From NCBI GenBank assembly GCA_006384855.1, contig VCJN01001086.1:1-64000 (forward strand): a stretch of DNA of 64,000 nucleotides, read 5' to 3'. Source of the stretch: Tetraselmis striata. Taxonomy: Eukaryota > Chlorophyta > Chlorodendrophyceae > Chlorodendrales > Chlorodendraceae. How positions within the stretch are numbered: the first letter of the stretch is position 1; every line of letters starts with the position of its first letter. Below the pieces are notes generated by a model. The model made no database searches. It saw only the letters and a program-made list of their open reading frames with translations, and was not told the origin of the DNA. A program made the translations under genes and the position numbers. Below are positions 12,317-24,481 of the stretch, piece by piece.

Positions 12317-15225
12317 ATGGCGGAGACGCCCGGATCCGTGACAGGAATGGACTCCGCCTACCTTCGGCGTAGGTCTGCACGGCTGGTGAGTAGGGATGCT
12401 GCCGCCTCTTGCGTCCCTGCGTCCCTATCCCTCCTGCCCTACTACCTATCGCGAGTCGCAGCTCACGCCTGCTCTCACTGCCGTGCAGGCTGGTGTAGGC
12501 CCCATCCCGCTGGAGCTGCCTAGCACAGCCCCCCCCCCCGCACGCGACAACCCTCACCAGAGTCCGCCATCCGGGCCGCCCGACCCTCTCGGCCAAGGGC
12601 TGTGTCTGCTCGACCTGCCCGACGCTCCCGTCGCGTGGCGTCCCTGGCCGCTGGACGTAGCCAGGCCGACACGCAATCAGTGGCGGGTCAGGGTCAGGGC
12701 GCGTCAGCGGCAGAAAGGTTGCCGAGCAGCTTGGTTGCAGCTGGCGATGGAGCCGGTTTGGTTGCTACGCCTGGCGATAGCAACGCTGGCGAGAGCGGCG
12801 GGCAGGTAGCCGGCGCGTCGGCAGTCACACCCTCAGGACATGCGCCCGTACTAGGCCGGGGTGAGGGCGTACCGGATACCACAGGCTCGGAGGCTAAAGG
12901 CGAGACATCCATGCGCACGGTAAGACCTGTGGAATACACGGGATGTGGGGGGGGGGGGGGGGGGGGGATGGGCATGGTGGTTCATGAATTAACACTCTTG
13001 CATATAATCTCCCCCGCCACAGGTTCCAACAAAGGACGACGCAGGACCCAGTACCTCTAGGGCTGCGCGAAGTATATTTGCGCCCGTGGCAGTGCGCCCC
13101 ACAAACACCCCGCGTGCTGTTATTGGGTAGTCTGGGATGCGTTCTGTCCTCCTTCGGAACGGAATGGCGGGAACCAAACACAAATATCGTCGTGTCAACC
13201 TTGTGCGACAGGTACCCCCACCCGACGAGGCAGGCCCGAGTACCTCTAGGGCCGCAACATTTGGACTGCCGGATGTGGCAGTACGCCCCCCCCCCTCCCG
13301 CCTTTACTTAGTTGTCTCGGTTTCGTCAGGCATGGAGTGGTAATTGCTTCATGTCCCGGCCGGCGAATTACTTTGCGCGTGAAACTGACACAAAACATTG
13401 CCGCGTAGGCAGTCAACCCCATCCACCGAGACCCGGCGAAAGGCAAAGGACCAGCTAACCCACTACCATCTAACCCACAGGTGGAGAAAGGCAAGGCCAA
13501 AATGCTGTCGCCTATTCCCGAGGAACTTCACAGCGCATTTCCGCCAAAGACTGAGGAAGAGGTCGAAAACGATTGGCTCACCGAGCGCGCCAACAACAAA
13601 GTTCATTTGAGAAAAATAGAGCACCAGAAGTACGTCCAACTTGCCATTCAAGAGTGGCAAGACGCAGGGGAACACAGAGGTTACCTCGAGGACTACATGG
13701 TAACCGCAAACGTGGGGAAACAACTTGCCGAGGAAGCAGAGGCGGAGTACTCGCGCCTCGTGAACAGAGGGGCTCGGCTGATGCAGGTTACCACCCATGC
13801 CTTGCCCACCTGTGTTCCCAACCTGATGGTCTCCAGTATGACCTCGTAGGTAAGACTTGCATGGACTGCTGCGTACTAAAGACCCCTTCTCCGGTTTACC
13901 AGAAACGATTACACCCTTCGTGGGCAGTCGAGGACAGCGCGGAGCCCTCTGTACAACAACCGGCTGAGGGCGTAGCCGGACCTGGGCATGAGGACAGATC
14001 GCCTGAGCCGCGTGCCTCGCAATCGACTGTGACCAACTCTTCCGCACGCGGTGTGTCTGTTTCTCAAGACTCGTTGTACGACGCTACCCAACCCGAATAT
14101 CACCCCAGTTCGGACGGGGGGGTTTCGGAAGATGACGAGCCGGCTCCGCCAATGGCACCTGCGTCCCCGGCTATCGAGCTTCTCGACTCACCCACGCCTG
14201 AGGTACTGCCTTGCTTTGGCCCTCTTGCAAGCGTGAGCCTTAATCTTCTTTAATTTCTTGTCCGCAAGTACTTATGCGGTGCCCCGTGTTGCCCAGCCTG
14301 GCTGACCACCTCTGCAAGTTGATCCTCGTCTACGCCGCGGCTGGGACCCCAATTACGAGAACTTCGACGACTGGTTCTCGGTATGGCCCGAGCCTGAGTC
14401 GTTGTACGGCGAGGATTACGCCGACTTGCACTATGCGATGTGCAAGTGGCTCCGAGATTGGGAGTTCGATAAATTTGACATCGAGTATCAGTACGCCTTC
14501 CTGGAGGGTTTCCTGCGCTTATGCCCGCCTCCGCCTGGCGTGGAGTTTCGTTTCTGTCGTGCGAGCATGGACTACTCAAGGCGAGGCTTTCCGAATTTTG
14601 TGTCTAGGCATGAGTCGTCATGTGGCCGCCGAGACCCGGCCCCCGAAGGCGTACTTGTTTTTTGGTTCCACATAACGTATCCCTGGGGTTCGAGGGCATG
14701 GGAGCGGTAGACGCGGACTACGTTCATGCGTGCGGTGGCAGCCGCTTGCGAGCCTCGCATTCGATGCCCGGCCTGGTTGTCGCGCTTGCGGGAGAACGCG
14801 TGGTTCGGGAGCCAGCCTTCAAGTCGGTGCCAATTACTGGTTGCGAGTCCTGCCGAGGAAACAAAGCCGCGGGGTACCTTTACGGCTACGTTTGTCTCAC
14901 CCCTGAGACCGGAGTGCCTGCACCGCCTCCGGATTGGCAACTAACCCCGCCGACGATGGTTTTCAATCCTGACCTCTTCCCGGACACTTACAGCAACCGC
15001 GCGTTCGTGTTCGTCGTGTGCCGAGAGTCTCTTCTGATCGAAGTCTGCCGTCAGTACGGGCGCCTCGACCCGGCCGCGCTATTCGTTGACAACCCGTTAA
15101 TCGCTGCGGATATCAGGCAATACCTTGACGACGAGTGCGGCTCACCGCCGCCAGAGGAGAAGTTCCCGACATCCGAAGAAGATTTCGCCCACCTGTCCCC
15201 TCTCGCCCCCCCCCGCCCTAGGTGA
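12317..15225 (+). CDS. MULE cargo gene A: multi-exon protein of unknown function
   Basis: A start at ATG 12,317 (context AAAATGG) gives a 23-codon exon ending at the donor GCTG|GTGAGT (12,386). The acceptor at 12,488 opens a second exon that becomes an Arg/Ser/Ala-rich chain after a C11 run at 12,529-12,539 and ends at ACG|GTAAGA near 12,920. Two similar exon-like segments follow at 13,023 and 13,212, both containing AGPSTSRAA. A further exon from 13,481 (VEKGKAKMLSPIP...) is acidic and helical. From about 13,920 there is a disordered acidic stretch, then a globular-looking aromatic-rich part (NYENFDDWFSVWPEPESLYG) near 14,350-14,700 and a last open stretch to the stop at 15,223-15,225 with a CESCRG cysteine pair. 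Several joints, and a frame change near 14,710, are unresolved. I do not recognise any domain. Being inside a MULE, it may be a second transposition protein or captured cargo. Confidence 0.5.
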
Positions 15226-15282
15226 TGTTCCGCCGCCCACTTTGCACTATAATTAGCCCCCCCCCCCCCCTCCACCACCACC

Positions 15283-16062
15283 ATGTCTCCATACCGTGTA
15301 AACACAACTCTTCTGGTATGTAGCCAACCACCACCTCGCCAATTGTGCAGGTCTCAGTGTGTCACGGCACCTGGCCTTGGCAGCACTCGGGAACAATTCT
15401 ACGCGCGACTGGCGTGGGGAATGCCAGGGGAGTGGACCCAAGGCCATATTACTCGAGCTTTCTCCGTATTCACGTCGCTACGTAAGCAAGAAATACCTCC
15501 CATTATACCGACTGCCCCATGGGAGTATGACGTGATCAAGACGAGCGTTGCGCATTTTCAAGGCTCGGTGATTTGGGACCCCTGCGCCGGGACGGGAGGT
15601 ACAGAAGTTGCGTTTCGAAGCATTGCCAAACGAATTTGGATGAGTGATGTGATCGACTATGGCTGCGCAGACTTTGTCGCCGACGCGCTTTTACCTGAAA
15701 CACATGACAGCGTAAGGTTGCGAGCAAACCCCTCGCCGTATATAATTGTCACGTCGCCGTGGTTCAGCATGCTGGACATGTTTGTACCGGTGGCACTGGC
15801 GTCGAGCGCCACGCTGCTCTGCGTGCAAGTCCCGCACACGTATCTGTCACAGGGCCCAAAGCCCAGGTTGGAGTTCTTCGCGTCTCTGGCAGGGCAGAAA
15901 CGCCTATGTATTCTATACTCATCACGAGACAGAAACCCGGCAACAAACATGCGCGCTATGTGGCTTGTGATATGTAAGGGAGGCGTTGCAATCGACAATT
16001 ACATAACGGAGGTCGCGTTATCGCAAAGGATCCCCTTGCTGATAGAGCCAGTGCGCGCATAG
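15283..16062 (+). CDS. DNA methyltransferase-like protein (MULE cargo gene B)
   Basis: A 259-residue uninterrupted frame starting at ATG 15,283 in a CACC-ATG context and ending in TAG. Motif I, the AdoMet-binding loop, is DPCAGTGG at residues 99-106. An acidic SDV follows at 121-123. The catalytic loop is TSPWF at 157-161, in the position of the DPPY/SPPY/TSPPF tetrapeptide of amino-methyltransferases. The order, AdoMet motif before catalytic motif, fits alpha/gamma-type enzymes that methylate the amino group of adenine (N6) or cytosine (N4). Replacement of the second proline by Trp is unusual but known to me from methyltransferase domains of algal retroelements. N-terminal ~75 residues are unassigned.

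The gene follows cargo gene A by 57 bp on the same strand and faces the transposase gene tail to tail. Substrate is inferred, not shown. A GTATGT...GCAG pair at the 5' end could mimic a 35-base intron, but removing it destroys the frame. Confidence 0.7.
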   Translation: MSPYRVNTTLLVCSQPPPRQLCRSQCVTAPGLGSTREQFYARLAWGMPGEWTQGHITRAFSVFTSLRKQEIPPIIPTAPWEYDVIKTSVAHFQGSVIWDPCAGTGGTEVAFRSIAKRIWMSDVIDYGCADFVADALLPETHDSVRLRANPSPYIIVTSPWFSMLDMFVPVALASSATLLCVQVPHTYLSQGPKPRLEFFASLAGQKRLCILYSSRDRNPATNMRAMWLVICKGGVAIDNYITEVALSQRIPLLIEPVRA

Positions 16063-16088
16063 AATCGACAGTGAGGCCAGATGTAACT

Positions 16089-19000
16089 CTACTTTGTCGC
16101 TAGCGATGCCTTGCCTCGAAGAGTCTCCGCCAAGGACATGTCGAGTTCAGCCGCGCCGTCACTACCACTGTCTGCCTCGGAATGGGGGGAAGTTCTGGGG
16201 GTTGCGACTTGGTCGCAAGCGGGATCGTAGCTCGGCAGCTTTAGCGGCCTCTTCGGCGGTCGTTCTCTGCGGCGTGGCTTCCTAGACCATAAGATGTCAG
16301 GGCTGGAAGCAGGTTGGACACCGAATTCGGCATCCAGCTCGGCCATGAGTCGACGACGCTCGTCATCCGGAGAGACGGCGGCAACTACCTTACTGATTGG
16401 GACTTGAGGCCTCCTTTTATTGACGGGGTTGTCGCGGTCACGTGGCGCGGCCTTCGACACGCAAGGGCTGGGCCGCGCGCGCTTGCGGGACTGTTGGCCC
16501 CTTGCGTGTCCTGCGGGCGTACTCTGCTCAAGCTGCCGAGGCGCATCGTCGTGCGCCGCGACTGGTTTAGCGCCGGCTTTTCGAGGTCGGCCGCGCTTGC
16601 GGGGTTGCAGCCCGCTACTCTTCTCCGGTGGGGGTCCCTGAAGTCCGTCGACGGGCCCGGCAACGCCCTTGGCCGTTGTAGCTGCCGAAGGGACAAGGGG
16701 GCGGTCGCGCCTGAGTGCCATTTGGCCCCTACCAAGCCCCGCCGGCGATACGCTCAGGTCCGGGCATCCCATGGGAACCGAGGGTGCAACATGCTTGCGG
16801 GGTCGCCCGCGCTTGCGGGGCTCCAGCCCGTCGCATGCGCCTGTGTCCTCCCCGGGGACAGGTGAATCTTGTGTTTGCTGAAGATCGGCCACACGTTCTG
16901 TGACAAGCGTGGTAACTGACGGTGTCGCCGGGGGGATGCGCGCCGGGGGCTGACGCGGTTGACGCGCAGTCGCGACAATGCCCGAACGACCTGCGCCTCG
17001 TCCTCGCCCTGGAGCCCTGCCTCGTCCACGCCTCCCAACTCCCCCTCGTCCCCGGCCACGCATGCGCCCTGCGCCGTCTGGTGGTTGGACCTGCAAAGCT
17101 GGAACGCCGTGCGCAGCTCGGTGCGGCGGGTTCTGGCCCGCCATGCCTACGACGCCCTGCTCGAAACGCAGGCGAACATCCGTATCGTGAAGTGCACGCC
17201 AGAGATAAAGGTGGCTGCACTGCCGGTACCTTCTGAACTCGTCGCAGTCGCAGGAACCCCCATTGTCGGCCGCAGAAACGCACTTCATGCGACAAGCAAA
17301 CTCTGCGGACGGCTTGCAAGGAGCGACAAGATTGGGGCAGCATTCCTCGCCTGCTGTTGGTATACGCGACAATGCGCGCCAGGGTGACTTGGTCCTCGGA
17401 GTGGGAGTCGGCGTTAACGAACAACTCGCCGTCATGCCACATGTAGAGGTTTAGCCCACGCCTGTCGGGATTTAAGAAGTCATTAGCGCCATGAATGTAG
17501 TGCGAGAATTCCTGCTGCAAACCGGAGTTGAAGTCCTCGTACAACTCAGTGTGTTGCGCGCCTTGATGCTTGCATAGGTCGGGGAAGCCCTCCTCGAGCA
17601 GGGTGTCAGTCGGCCGGCGACGTTTGCCAAACTGTTCGTCGCATTTGCTTGCGCGGTGCCAGCTCTCCTGCGAGTTGGTAGACGCAGGAACACCTGCTAC
17701 ACCTGGGGCGCAGTTGATCCAGGTTAGGTTGCTGCCTAAGTACTCGTTCTCGAGCCAGCGCGCCGCCCGTCTCTCACCAACTCGACGCCACTCCGCCATC
17801 AAAACCTCGGCGACGGCTTCAGCTTGCTCGCGTGTACTGCATTCGTAGATCGTGGTGATAGTCTCCAGACACATCGATCTGTTGCGTTCGTGAGTGATGA
17901 CAGGGTAGCTGCGGCCATCCTCCTTCAACCTAGTGCCCCTGGTCTTAATCTTCCGAAAGAGGTGGTGGTAGCAGGTAACAGCCTGCGGCGGCGGTTATAA
18001 CACACGTTCAAGCAAATTCATGTGGTCCGACCCGATTCCAACTTATAGACAAAGAGATAGACGGGCGTCACCTTGGCCGCGGGGAACATCGTCCTAATTG
18101 CCAAAACCACTCCAGAGCCCTTGTCGGAGACAACAGCACAAGGGTCGAGGGCGACGCCAAAAAGCTCGCGACAGGTTGTCGAGAGACCCCGAAAGAGTGT
18201 CAGAAAGGCAGGCGCAGTCTCAGAGCGAGCGAAGCAAAACGCAATTGGCAAGAACGTGTTGACGAGTTTCCGTTTGAAGCTGGATTTTCTGATCGTAGTC
18301 GTGCCGACTGTCAGGAGGACCCACTTGTTGAACGACACCTTGTGCGTGCCGTCAGTCATAAGGTGCAAGGGCAGCCCAGAAAGCAAAGCCATCCGAAGCG
18401 TGGTCAAGAGCTCGAGTGAAGAAAACGCCACAGCACTCGACTCCTCATCTACTCCGTCTCGGAGCACAACCAAGTCAGTTTCTGACACTCTATCCAACGC
18501 AGTCCCGGATGGCAATGCCTTTGACTCGGCCCACTCGCGCAGATCGTGAAAAGATGTGAGCTGAAACGCTCCTTTGCCGAGCTTGATCAAATACTTTTTC
18601 CACCGCCGTAGCTGAGTTAGGAGCTGGGGCCGCATGCCATCCAAGACTCCGGCAGCGCGTATGGTCGAGCGTGGTACATGCTCCAACGCATTCTTTGGCG
18701 ACATTCCCCGAAGCAGGAGCGGCTGCAATATGCCCCGAAGCGACTGAGGTACACCCTCCCCACCACGGATCTCGACAAGTGTAGTCGTGTGAACATCGTT
18801 GCTGAACTGCAACTCCCACTTGCCGGTTTGCTTGTTGACAACCGCGCGCATCCGGGCCGGGCAGGCTACATGCTGCCGGCACTGGTACACCTGTAAACAG
18901 ACAGAGTTCCGTTGGTTCGACCGCAGGTGACTGCTACCTGCACGCGGAAATTATTTGACGAGGGGCAGCATACCTTTGTAGCCGCCGAGGCATACAAAAA

Positions 19001-19465
19001 CCGCCATTTAGTAGGGAGGCCTGAGATCACCGACTTGACCGCTTTGTAGTCGGCATATTCAGTGTGGCCGTCTTCGGCAGGAAGCCAGTGACTACCGATA
19101 TGGTGTGGTTGTACCTCATCCTCAGCCGGGGTGGGCCGTGGGGCGCCTGCAACTGCCGCGTCGGAACGCCTAGCGCTGCCTTGCATGCCGGGGCTGCCTG
19201 CGGCACCCTCTTTAGACGCCACTACTTCGGCCAAAGACGCAGTGGGGCGCTGGGCACCCCCCCTTAACGACTCTTCGAAGGTCGCAACATCACGCAATGC
19301 TGCCCCACGCGAGGAGACGGGCCGGCCGACGGCAGACCCGATACAACTTGTTGCCATCTGGAGAAGAACTTCCCTACCGAACGTTCCCTCATGCGCTTGA
19401 AGAATTGTCTCCGCCCGCTCAAGTGCAGCGCCAAGTTCGTCGATAGCCCGCAAGGGGGAACCCAT
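16089..19465 (-). CDS. MULE transposase with FLYWCH-like finger, DDE core, SWIM finger and AT-hooks
   Basis: Exon 1 is 19,465-18,974 (164 codons from ATG; donor AAAG|GTATGC). Exon 2 is 18,890-18,072 (273 codons; acceptor TTTACAG, donor CCAAG|GTGACG). Exon 3 starts at 17,982 (acceptor CCGCAG). All joints are phase 0.

The exon 1/2 joint creates a FLYWCH/WRKY-GCM1-type finger (YQCRQHVACPARMR ... VHTT). Exon 2 holds the MULE catalytic core with MTDGTHK (residues 178-184 of the exon) and VSDKGSG (254-260), the first two acidic residues of the DDE triad. Exon 3 opens with TCYHHLFRKIKTRG, a typical MULE block. Further on, after a change of frame near 17,360 that is either a short intron or a one-base shift, comes a SWIM zinc finger (CDCDEFRRYRQCSHL, CxCxnCxH). 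The tail carries two AT-hooks (KRGRPRKH, KRGRPRKA) and basic patches for nuclear import. It ends at TAG beside the methyltransferase gene. Confidence 0.82.
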
Positions 19466-19684
19466 ACTGACCCCGCAGCCCTACTTCCTACTTGTTTCAG
19501 CGAGAACGGTTAGGCAGGTGTGGGAGACGGAGAACTGCCCCGACTTCGCGGCAACCTACCTACCTACCTACCTTCGGAGAACCTGCCTCGACCCGCCGCC
19601 TTTGCAGCCTCGTTCCGCCGCCACCAAGTGATCATGTACTTTGTGCCAGTACGTGCGAACCCTAAAAACCTGCACAGGGTTTAA

Positions 19685-19755
19685 AGCTAGTAAATTGTCC
19701 CATTTTCAGTGAGTCATAAGTGAAGTATAGTGGCCTCTACCGTTTACGCTAGTAT
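19685..19755 (-). repeat. Right terminal inverted repeat of the MULE
   Basis: Reverse complement of 12,005-12,075 with one difference. Just outside it the flank reads CTTGTCCCATT, which repeats part of the inner edge of the inverted repeat (GTCCCATT), so the true outer boundary could lie slightly further out. Confidence 0.93.
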
Positions 19756-21170
19756 CTTGTCCCATTCCCATTCCGTTTTCGCATGTTAGAATATATAATT
19801 AGATGTGTTATTACAGATGTATTTCTATGTTCGAATCGTACTCGTGCGCAGAAGGCAGGAAAAGGGGTCCACTAAGAAGCAGCGGTCTGCGGCGATTGAT
19901 TTACGTACCGACCCATACCGCTGCGCGGCGACCGGGAAACAGCCCAGTTTGGTGATGTGAATGAATGTGTGATACGGCGCGTGTACGTGGGAGGGCAGAA
20001 CAAGTTGCGTCGTGATGGCCGACGCCCGCGCAGGCAAGTTTACATGACTATACATGCTTCATCAGGTTACAACCTACGGGCACGGTACTTGCCGTGGTGA
20101 CGAGAGGCACTGGTGCGGATTGGTACGGCACTGGCTACCGCCGCCGCATGGCCGCCCGTTGGACAGTTTCTATCGCTGCCGTTACAAAATCAATTGGGCA
20201 ATGGACGCCGCCTGGCTGATGAGTGTCGACCGACGGAGTTGAGTGTGCTCAGGGTTTGCTGTAATCCTTACTTGCATATAGTTGCTACTAACGGGCGTCC
20301 GGTTCGTAGCCTTTGTTGAACATTGCTGGCATCATCACATGTCTGACATCACGTGCTGGCTGGCGCGAAGCAGCAGACGGCGCGCAGAGGCCGGCAGAGT
20401 CAGTCCCAAAAGTAGTAAGAAATCGCGAACATTAGGGTATATATTGTGAGTCAGATGAGGATGACCAAACCCTGCAAGACCTAGTAACCTTTAATCAATG
20501 ATTTTGGCACAATAAATACCACCATGTCGGGTGACGCTTTCTATTCACCTGCTAGTAGCCAACTCACATATATGTCTCCCCCGGCGGAAGCATAACGTCT
20601 AACCATTCAACAATTTTCCTCATCATCTCACGACCCATCATGCTTTAGAACCTCTTTGGTAATCCGAACCCTGCCGCCTCACGCGCACACCTTCTCCCCA
20701 CAGTTAGTGCTTCTACCTACCGATTGCTACTCTTGTGCAACACAGCTACACTTGCGCCGACATCTTTGCCGACTTTCATGTACCTTGGTACCTTGGCATT
20801 ACGGCATGAACCCGTGACAACATATCGCCTCAACTCAGTTCTGCGATGCCTCCACTTAGACCTAAACTCACCACCACCTTATTGTCGCGTTTCCTACCAT
20901 CGTGTTGTGGTCGCGATCGCTATTGGCCACCGTTGCCATTACATACACTCATGTGACTCAGCGATTACGGCCGGCGGGAACCTACACTTGGCATCTCCGT
21001 GATGTTTCGACTTCTTTCACATCGACGGAGAAACTCGGCTGAACCATGACCCGACCTTATGGCGAGACACCGTCGTCGCCTTGTACATGCTTGACCACCA
21101 ACACCAACATCCATATCTGCTTATGGTAACGAGTCCACCAACGACCCGCAACATGTTGCACCGAACCCTA
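19756..21170. other. Intergenic, no gene seen
   Basis: Mixed-composition DNA without credible coding potential. Confidence 0.5.
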
Positions 21171-21172
21171 CA

Positions 21173-23150
21173 ATGACTAACCCTGCCAAACCGAACCGGC
21201 TGAGGCGACATGCTACATGCCCAGGCACACATCACGGTCAACCAACCCCCTACATCAAATCACTGCTGGGGGGGGGGGGGGGGGGGGGGGGGGCACCACA
21301 CCGATGCCCTCACCCAGTATGCCAATGCCCACATCCCGTCCTACACAGTCCCCCACCCCGTTTGTCCCTGCCACCTCACCAAGACCGTCGGTGCCACCCC
21401 GCGACACTTGCACACACTATACTCCTGGGTTGCACACCTTATCGCCCACGACATCCCATGCCAATGGCAGCCCCCCCCCCCCCCCCCCCCCAATCAACTC
21501 GATGGCCAAGCCCAACCCTTGAACTCAAACCCCGTCGGCCATACCTCTATCAACAATCTGACCAACCCAAGAACCCACACCAACCCCTCCCACCAAGACC
21601 CACACCCCAACCCCCTAGCAACGGCAACTGCAGCCATGACCTCCAACCGCCACAGAGAGGGCACCCCGCCATCCCCCGCAGCATGCGGACCGCCTTATTC
21701 GCAGCCCAAGCAAACCCCCTCATCCCTGCGGCGCCGGCAGCGGACGCCGCCCATCCCCCGACACACCCCCGACACACCCCTCACATCCGCGCAGCCAGCA
21801 GCGGCTACCGCAATAAAGGACACAAGGATGGGCAGCGGCCCCAGCAGCCCTTATGGCAATACCATGAACGCCCCACATCAGCCGCACCCGGACCCCCTGG
21901 CAGTGCCGCCGGAGGGCGATACCAATCAGCAACCACTGACCAGCCCAACGATGGGGGCGAGCAGATGGACACGGACTATCCCACCCTAGCGCAGGCGGCC
22001 CGCCTTAGCATGTTGGCCAAGGGCAAGGCAGCCGCAGTCCCCCATCGCACAATGACATGTCAGACAAGCGTCCGCACAGCCCCATGCAAAGGGGCAGCGA
22101 AGCACGCACTTCTCGCACTCGGGCCAACCATCAAATCCACCAAAGCAGGAGGCGGGGGCATCAACGAGAAATTAAAATCCCCCACCACACCCACTGCTGC
22201 TCCCCGCCATCAAACCCCACCGCGCACTGGCCTCCGGTCCAGCGCCCAGCTAGCGGCCAGCAGGGAGACAACATCCGCAGCATACGGCTCACTCCTCCTA
22301 CATGACAGCCTCCCCCTCTGAGGCGGCATCCACATGCCACAACCAGGCCGCCCCACTGCTTGCCGATGAATAGTAACCCCCTGTCCCCCTTCCCTGGCTC
22401 GCCCTCTCTTATGTAATCAGACAGTCCCGTTCCCCTCCCAAAACGCCAAATAATCGACCTTGCCCCCAAACACTGCCCAGTGACCGAAGCGCCGCCAACA
22501 ACCTTCCCTGCCCAATGAACACATGCCATCTAGCCTGGTTTAGCTGGTGCCATCTTCTTAACTATGAGGCAGACCCTAGCGAAGTTACGCATATCGCACA
22601 ACTGCCTCCCTGAGCCCCCGTCAGCACCCCAGCGGGGTTGTTCACTGTAGACGAATTGCAAGCATTCTACCCGCCGGGCCAGAACCAATATTCCACAACA
22701 CTGGGCCACATACATACCCCATGGACAATCGTTGCGCATGCCGCAAGACACACTATTTGGAACCTATCGCCGGATATAATGCAAACCCAGCGATATAATA
22801 ACCCCGCCGGGCTTCCATCACAGTGGACGCGCCGGGATCACTTTCCCCCCGGCACTGGTCCAACTACCGACACCCACATAACCATTCTTACGGTATGGCA
22901 GGACCATAACCACTTCGGCGTAATATCCCTCATCTCCACGGCGTGGACATGATTGGACCCTCTCCACACCCCTCCCCCACTATGGCTTCTCCCCACAACA
23001 CGCCAAATGATCCAAAACTTTCACCAATGGCAAAATACCCCATGCCCCCCCCCCCCCTCCCTAGTCGGTTGACTACTATCTGCCTCCCCCCCCCCGTCAA
23101 ACAGATGGGGACTCCCCGTGGTCATGTGCTACCCAATGCCTAGTGATAAT
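21173..23150 (+). mobile_element. C-rich LINE ORF1-like region
   Basis: The plus strand is C-rich and G-poor with long proline-rich frames interrupted by a G26 run (21,268-21,293) and a C21 run (21,471-21,491). A 382-codon frame at 21,173-22,321 contains MDTDYPTLAQAARLSMLAKG near its middle. A second protein-like stretch at 22,638-22,952 (VDELQAFYPPGQNQYSTT ... WQDHNHFGVISL) lies downstream. Composition matches the ORF1 part of the LINE at 23.6 kb and the relic at 2.9 kb. No endonuclease or reverse transcriptase is present. Assignment to LINE ORF1 is by analogy. Confidence 0.35.
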
Positions 23151-23639
23151 CTCCGCCCTCACGACCGACGTCCCACCAAGTAACCACAATAAGGTACCAC
23201 CCGCGCACATATGTCCACGCCCTGCACAAAGCCATGTGGCGGTGGGCTACACAATGAGCACCGCTCCCCTCGTTGCGGTACCATCGGTGTAAGGTGCAGT
23301 AGTGCGGTGCAGTATTGAGACAAGGACAAGTGGTTTGAGCAGACGGATTCTAGATACATGCTGGTTGGCCGCCGGCTTACAGCTGGCAGGTCGTGGCATA
23401 TCGGCAGATCGGCGGATTGTCAGATGGCACCATATGTGGTATAACAGATGTGGGCCGCGGGGATCACCCTCGGGCCGTGGGCGCACGCATGCGAGTATAG
23501 TCGTAAAGATAATGGGGATGGTTTACAAGTATTATGCAAATGGTATACGTAACAGTGGTTAGGGTATATGTGCATGCAGAGGTAGGGTGGAGATCAGACC
23601 CTAACAATCGGGAACACGGAATCCATCCATTTGCACCTA
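23151..23639. other. Spacer, no gene seen
   Basis: No coding evidence. Contains a short (GTGCAGTA)-like direct repeat near 23,294-23,312. Confidence 0.5.
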
Positions 23640-24481
23640 GCGGCGGCCCGCGGTCACATGTTTGGACCGCCGTAACGCCAACCTCACCAACCCGGACCAC
23701 CACTCGACCGAACAAACGACCGCTGGTGCCCGCGCTCCCACATCCTCCTCACTAGGCGACACGGAACCAACGGCCACACGAAACCGTCCCACGCCCCTTC
23801 CGACCCAAATGCCAGTCCGTGCCTCGAAAGATCCGAAACCCTCCGCACACCCCCCAACAGTTGCCCACCCTCAACCACACATGTCAGCCCCCGCCCGTGT
23901 ACGCCGCCCGAACAAATGCCCCCTTGACTCCACAGGCACACTGAACCCGACCCCTCACACGGGAGCCTTGCCCCACACCTCCAACTCGCAACCGCAGCCC
24001 TCACACCCCCGTGGCGGTACCTCCGTCCCGCCGGGGTCCGCACGTCGGCCCATCATTAACCACACAAGCAACACACGGCCCGCGGCTCCCGCCGCGGTCC
24101 GCCAAACGATCAAAAAACCGACACCCCCCCCCCCCCCCCCCCCCCCCGCAGAATCCACGCCCGCCCCTTCCGGAACCGGAACGCGACCGACCAATACCCC
24201 ACCCGTGCTGACCTCAGCCCGCTCCGGGCCTTGCTAACCTTGAGAGAGAAAAACGCAGCCAAGTCCCACATCCTCGACCTCCACGCACTTCCACCGCCAA
24301 CATACCACACACGCCCCCGCCTCGGACTTGATAAATGCTCTGACATGCCCAACTTTACTCCGACTCATGGCCGCCTTGGCCCCCACTCTCAGCGGAGCAA
24401 TCTGCGAGACGTCCAAGACACTCCGCGCGAAGACCATCAAACGCAGAGACAGACTGCACCTCAGAGCTAGACTTCGCCGAC

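Larger units (their letters stand above)
12005..19755. mobile_element. Mutator-like element (MULE) with two cargo genes
   Basis: A 7751 bp unit bounded by 71 bp terminal inverted repeats that differ at a single base. Inside are a MULE transposase with a FLYWCH-like finger, DDE core and SWIM finger on the minus strand, and two genes on the plus strand (12,317-15,225 and 15,283-16,062). The plus and minus genes end tail to tail, 26 bp apart at 16,062/16,089. Near identity of the repeats and largely open genes indicate a young, possibly still mobile copy. I see no convincing 8-11 bp target-site duplication at the chosen ends; the exact termini may lie a few bases away, or the duplication has decayed. 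Confidence 0.85.

Noticed and set aside
13463-14047. 194-codon minus-strand frame inside the MULE
   Set aside because: It overlaps exons of cargo gene A that have splice sites and better protein composition.
15316-15350. 35-base intron at the start of the methyltransferase gene
   Set aside because: Removing it shifts the frame away from the methyltransferase motifs, and the unspliced frame is continuous.
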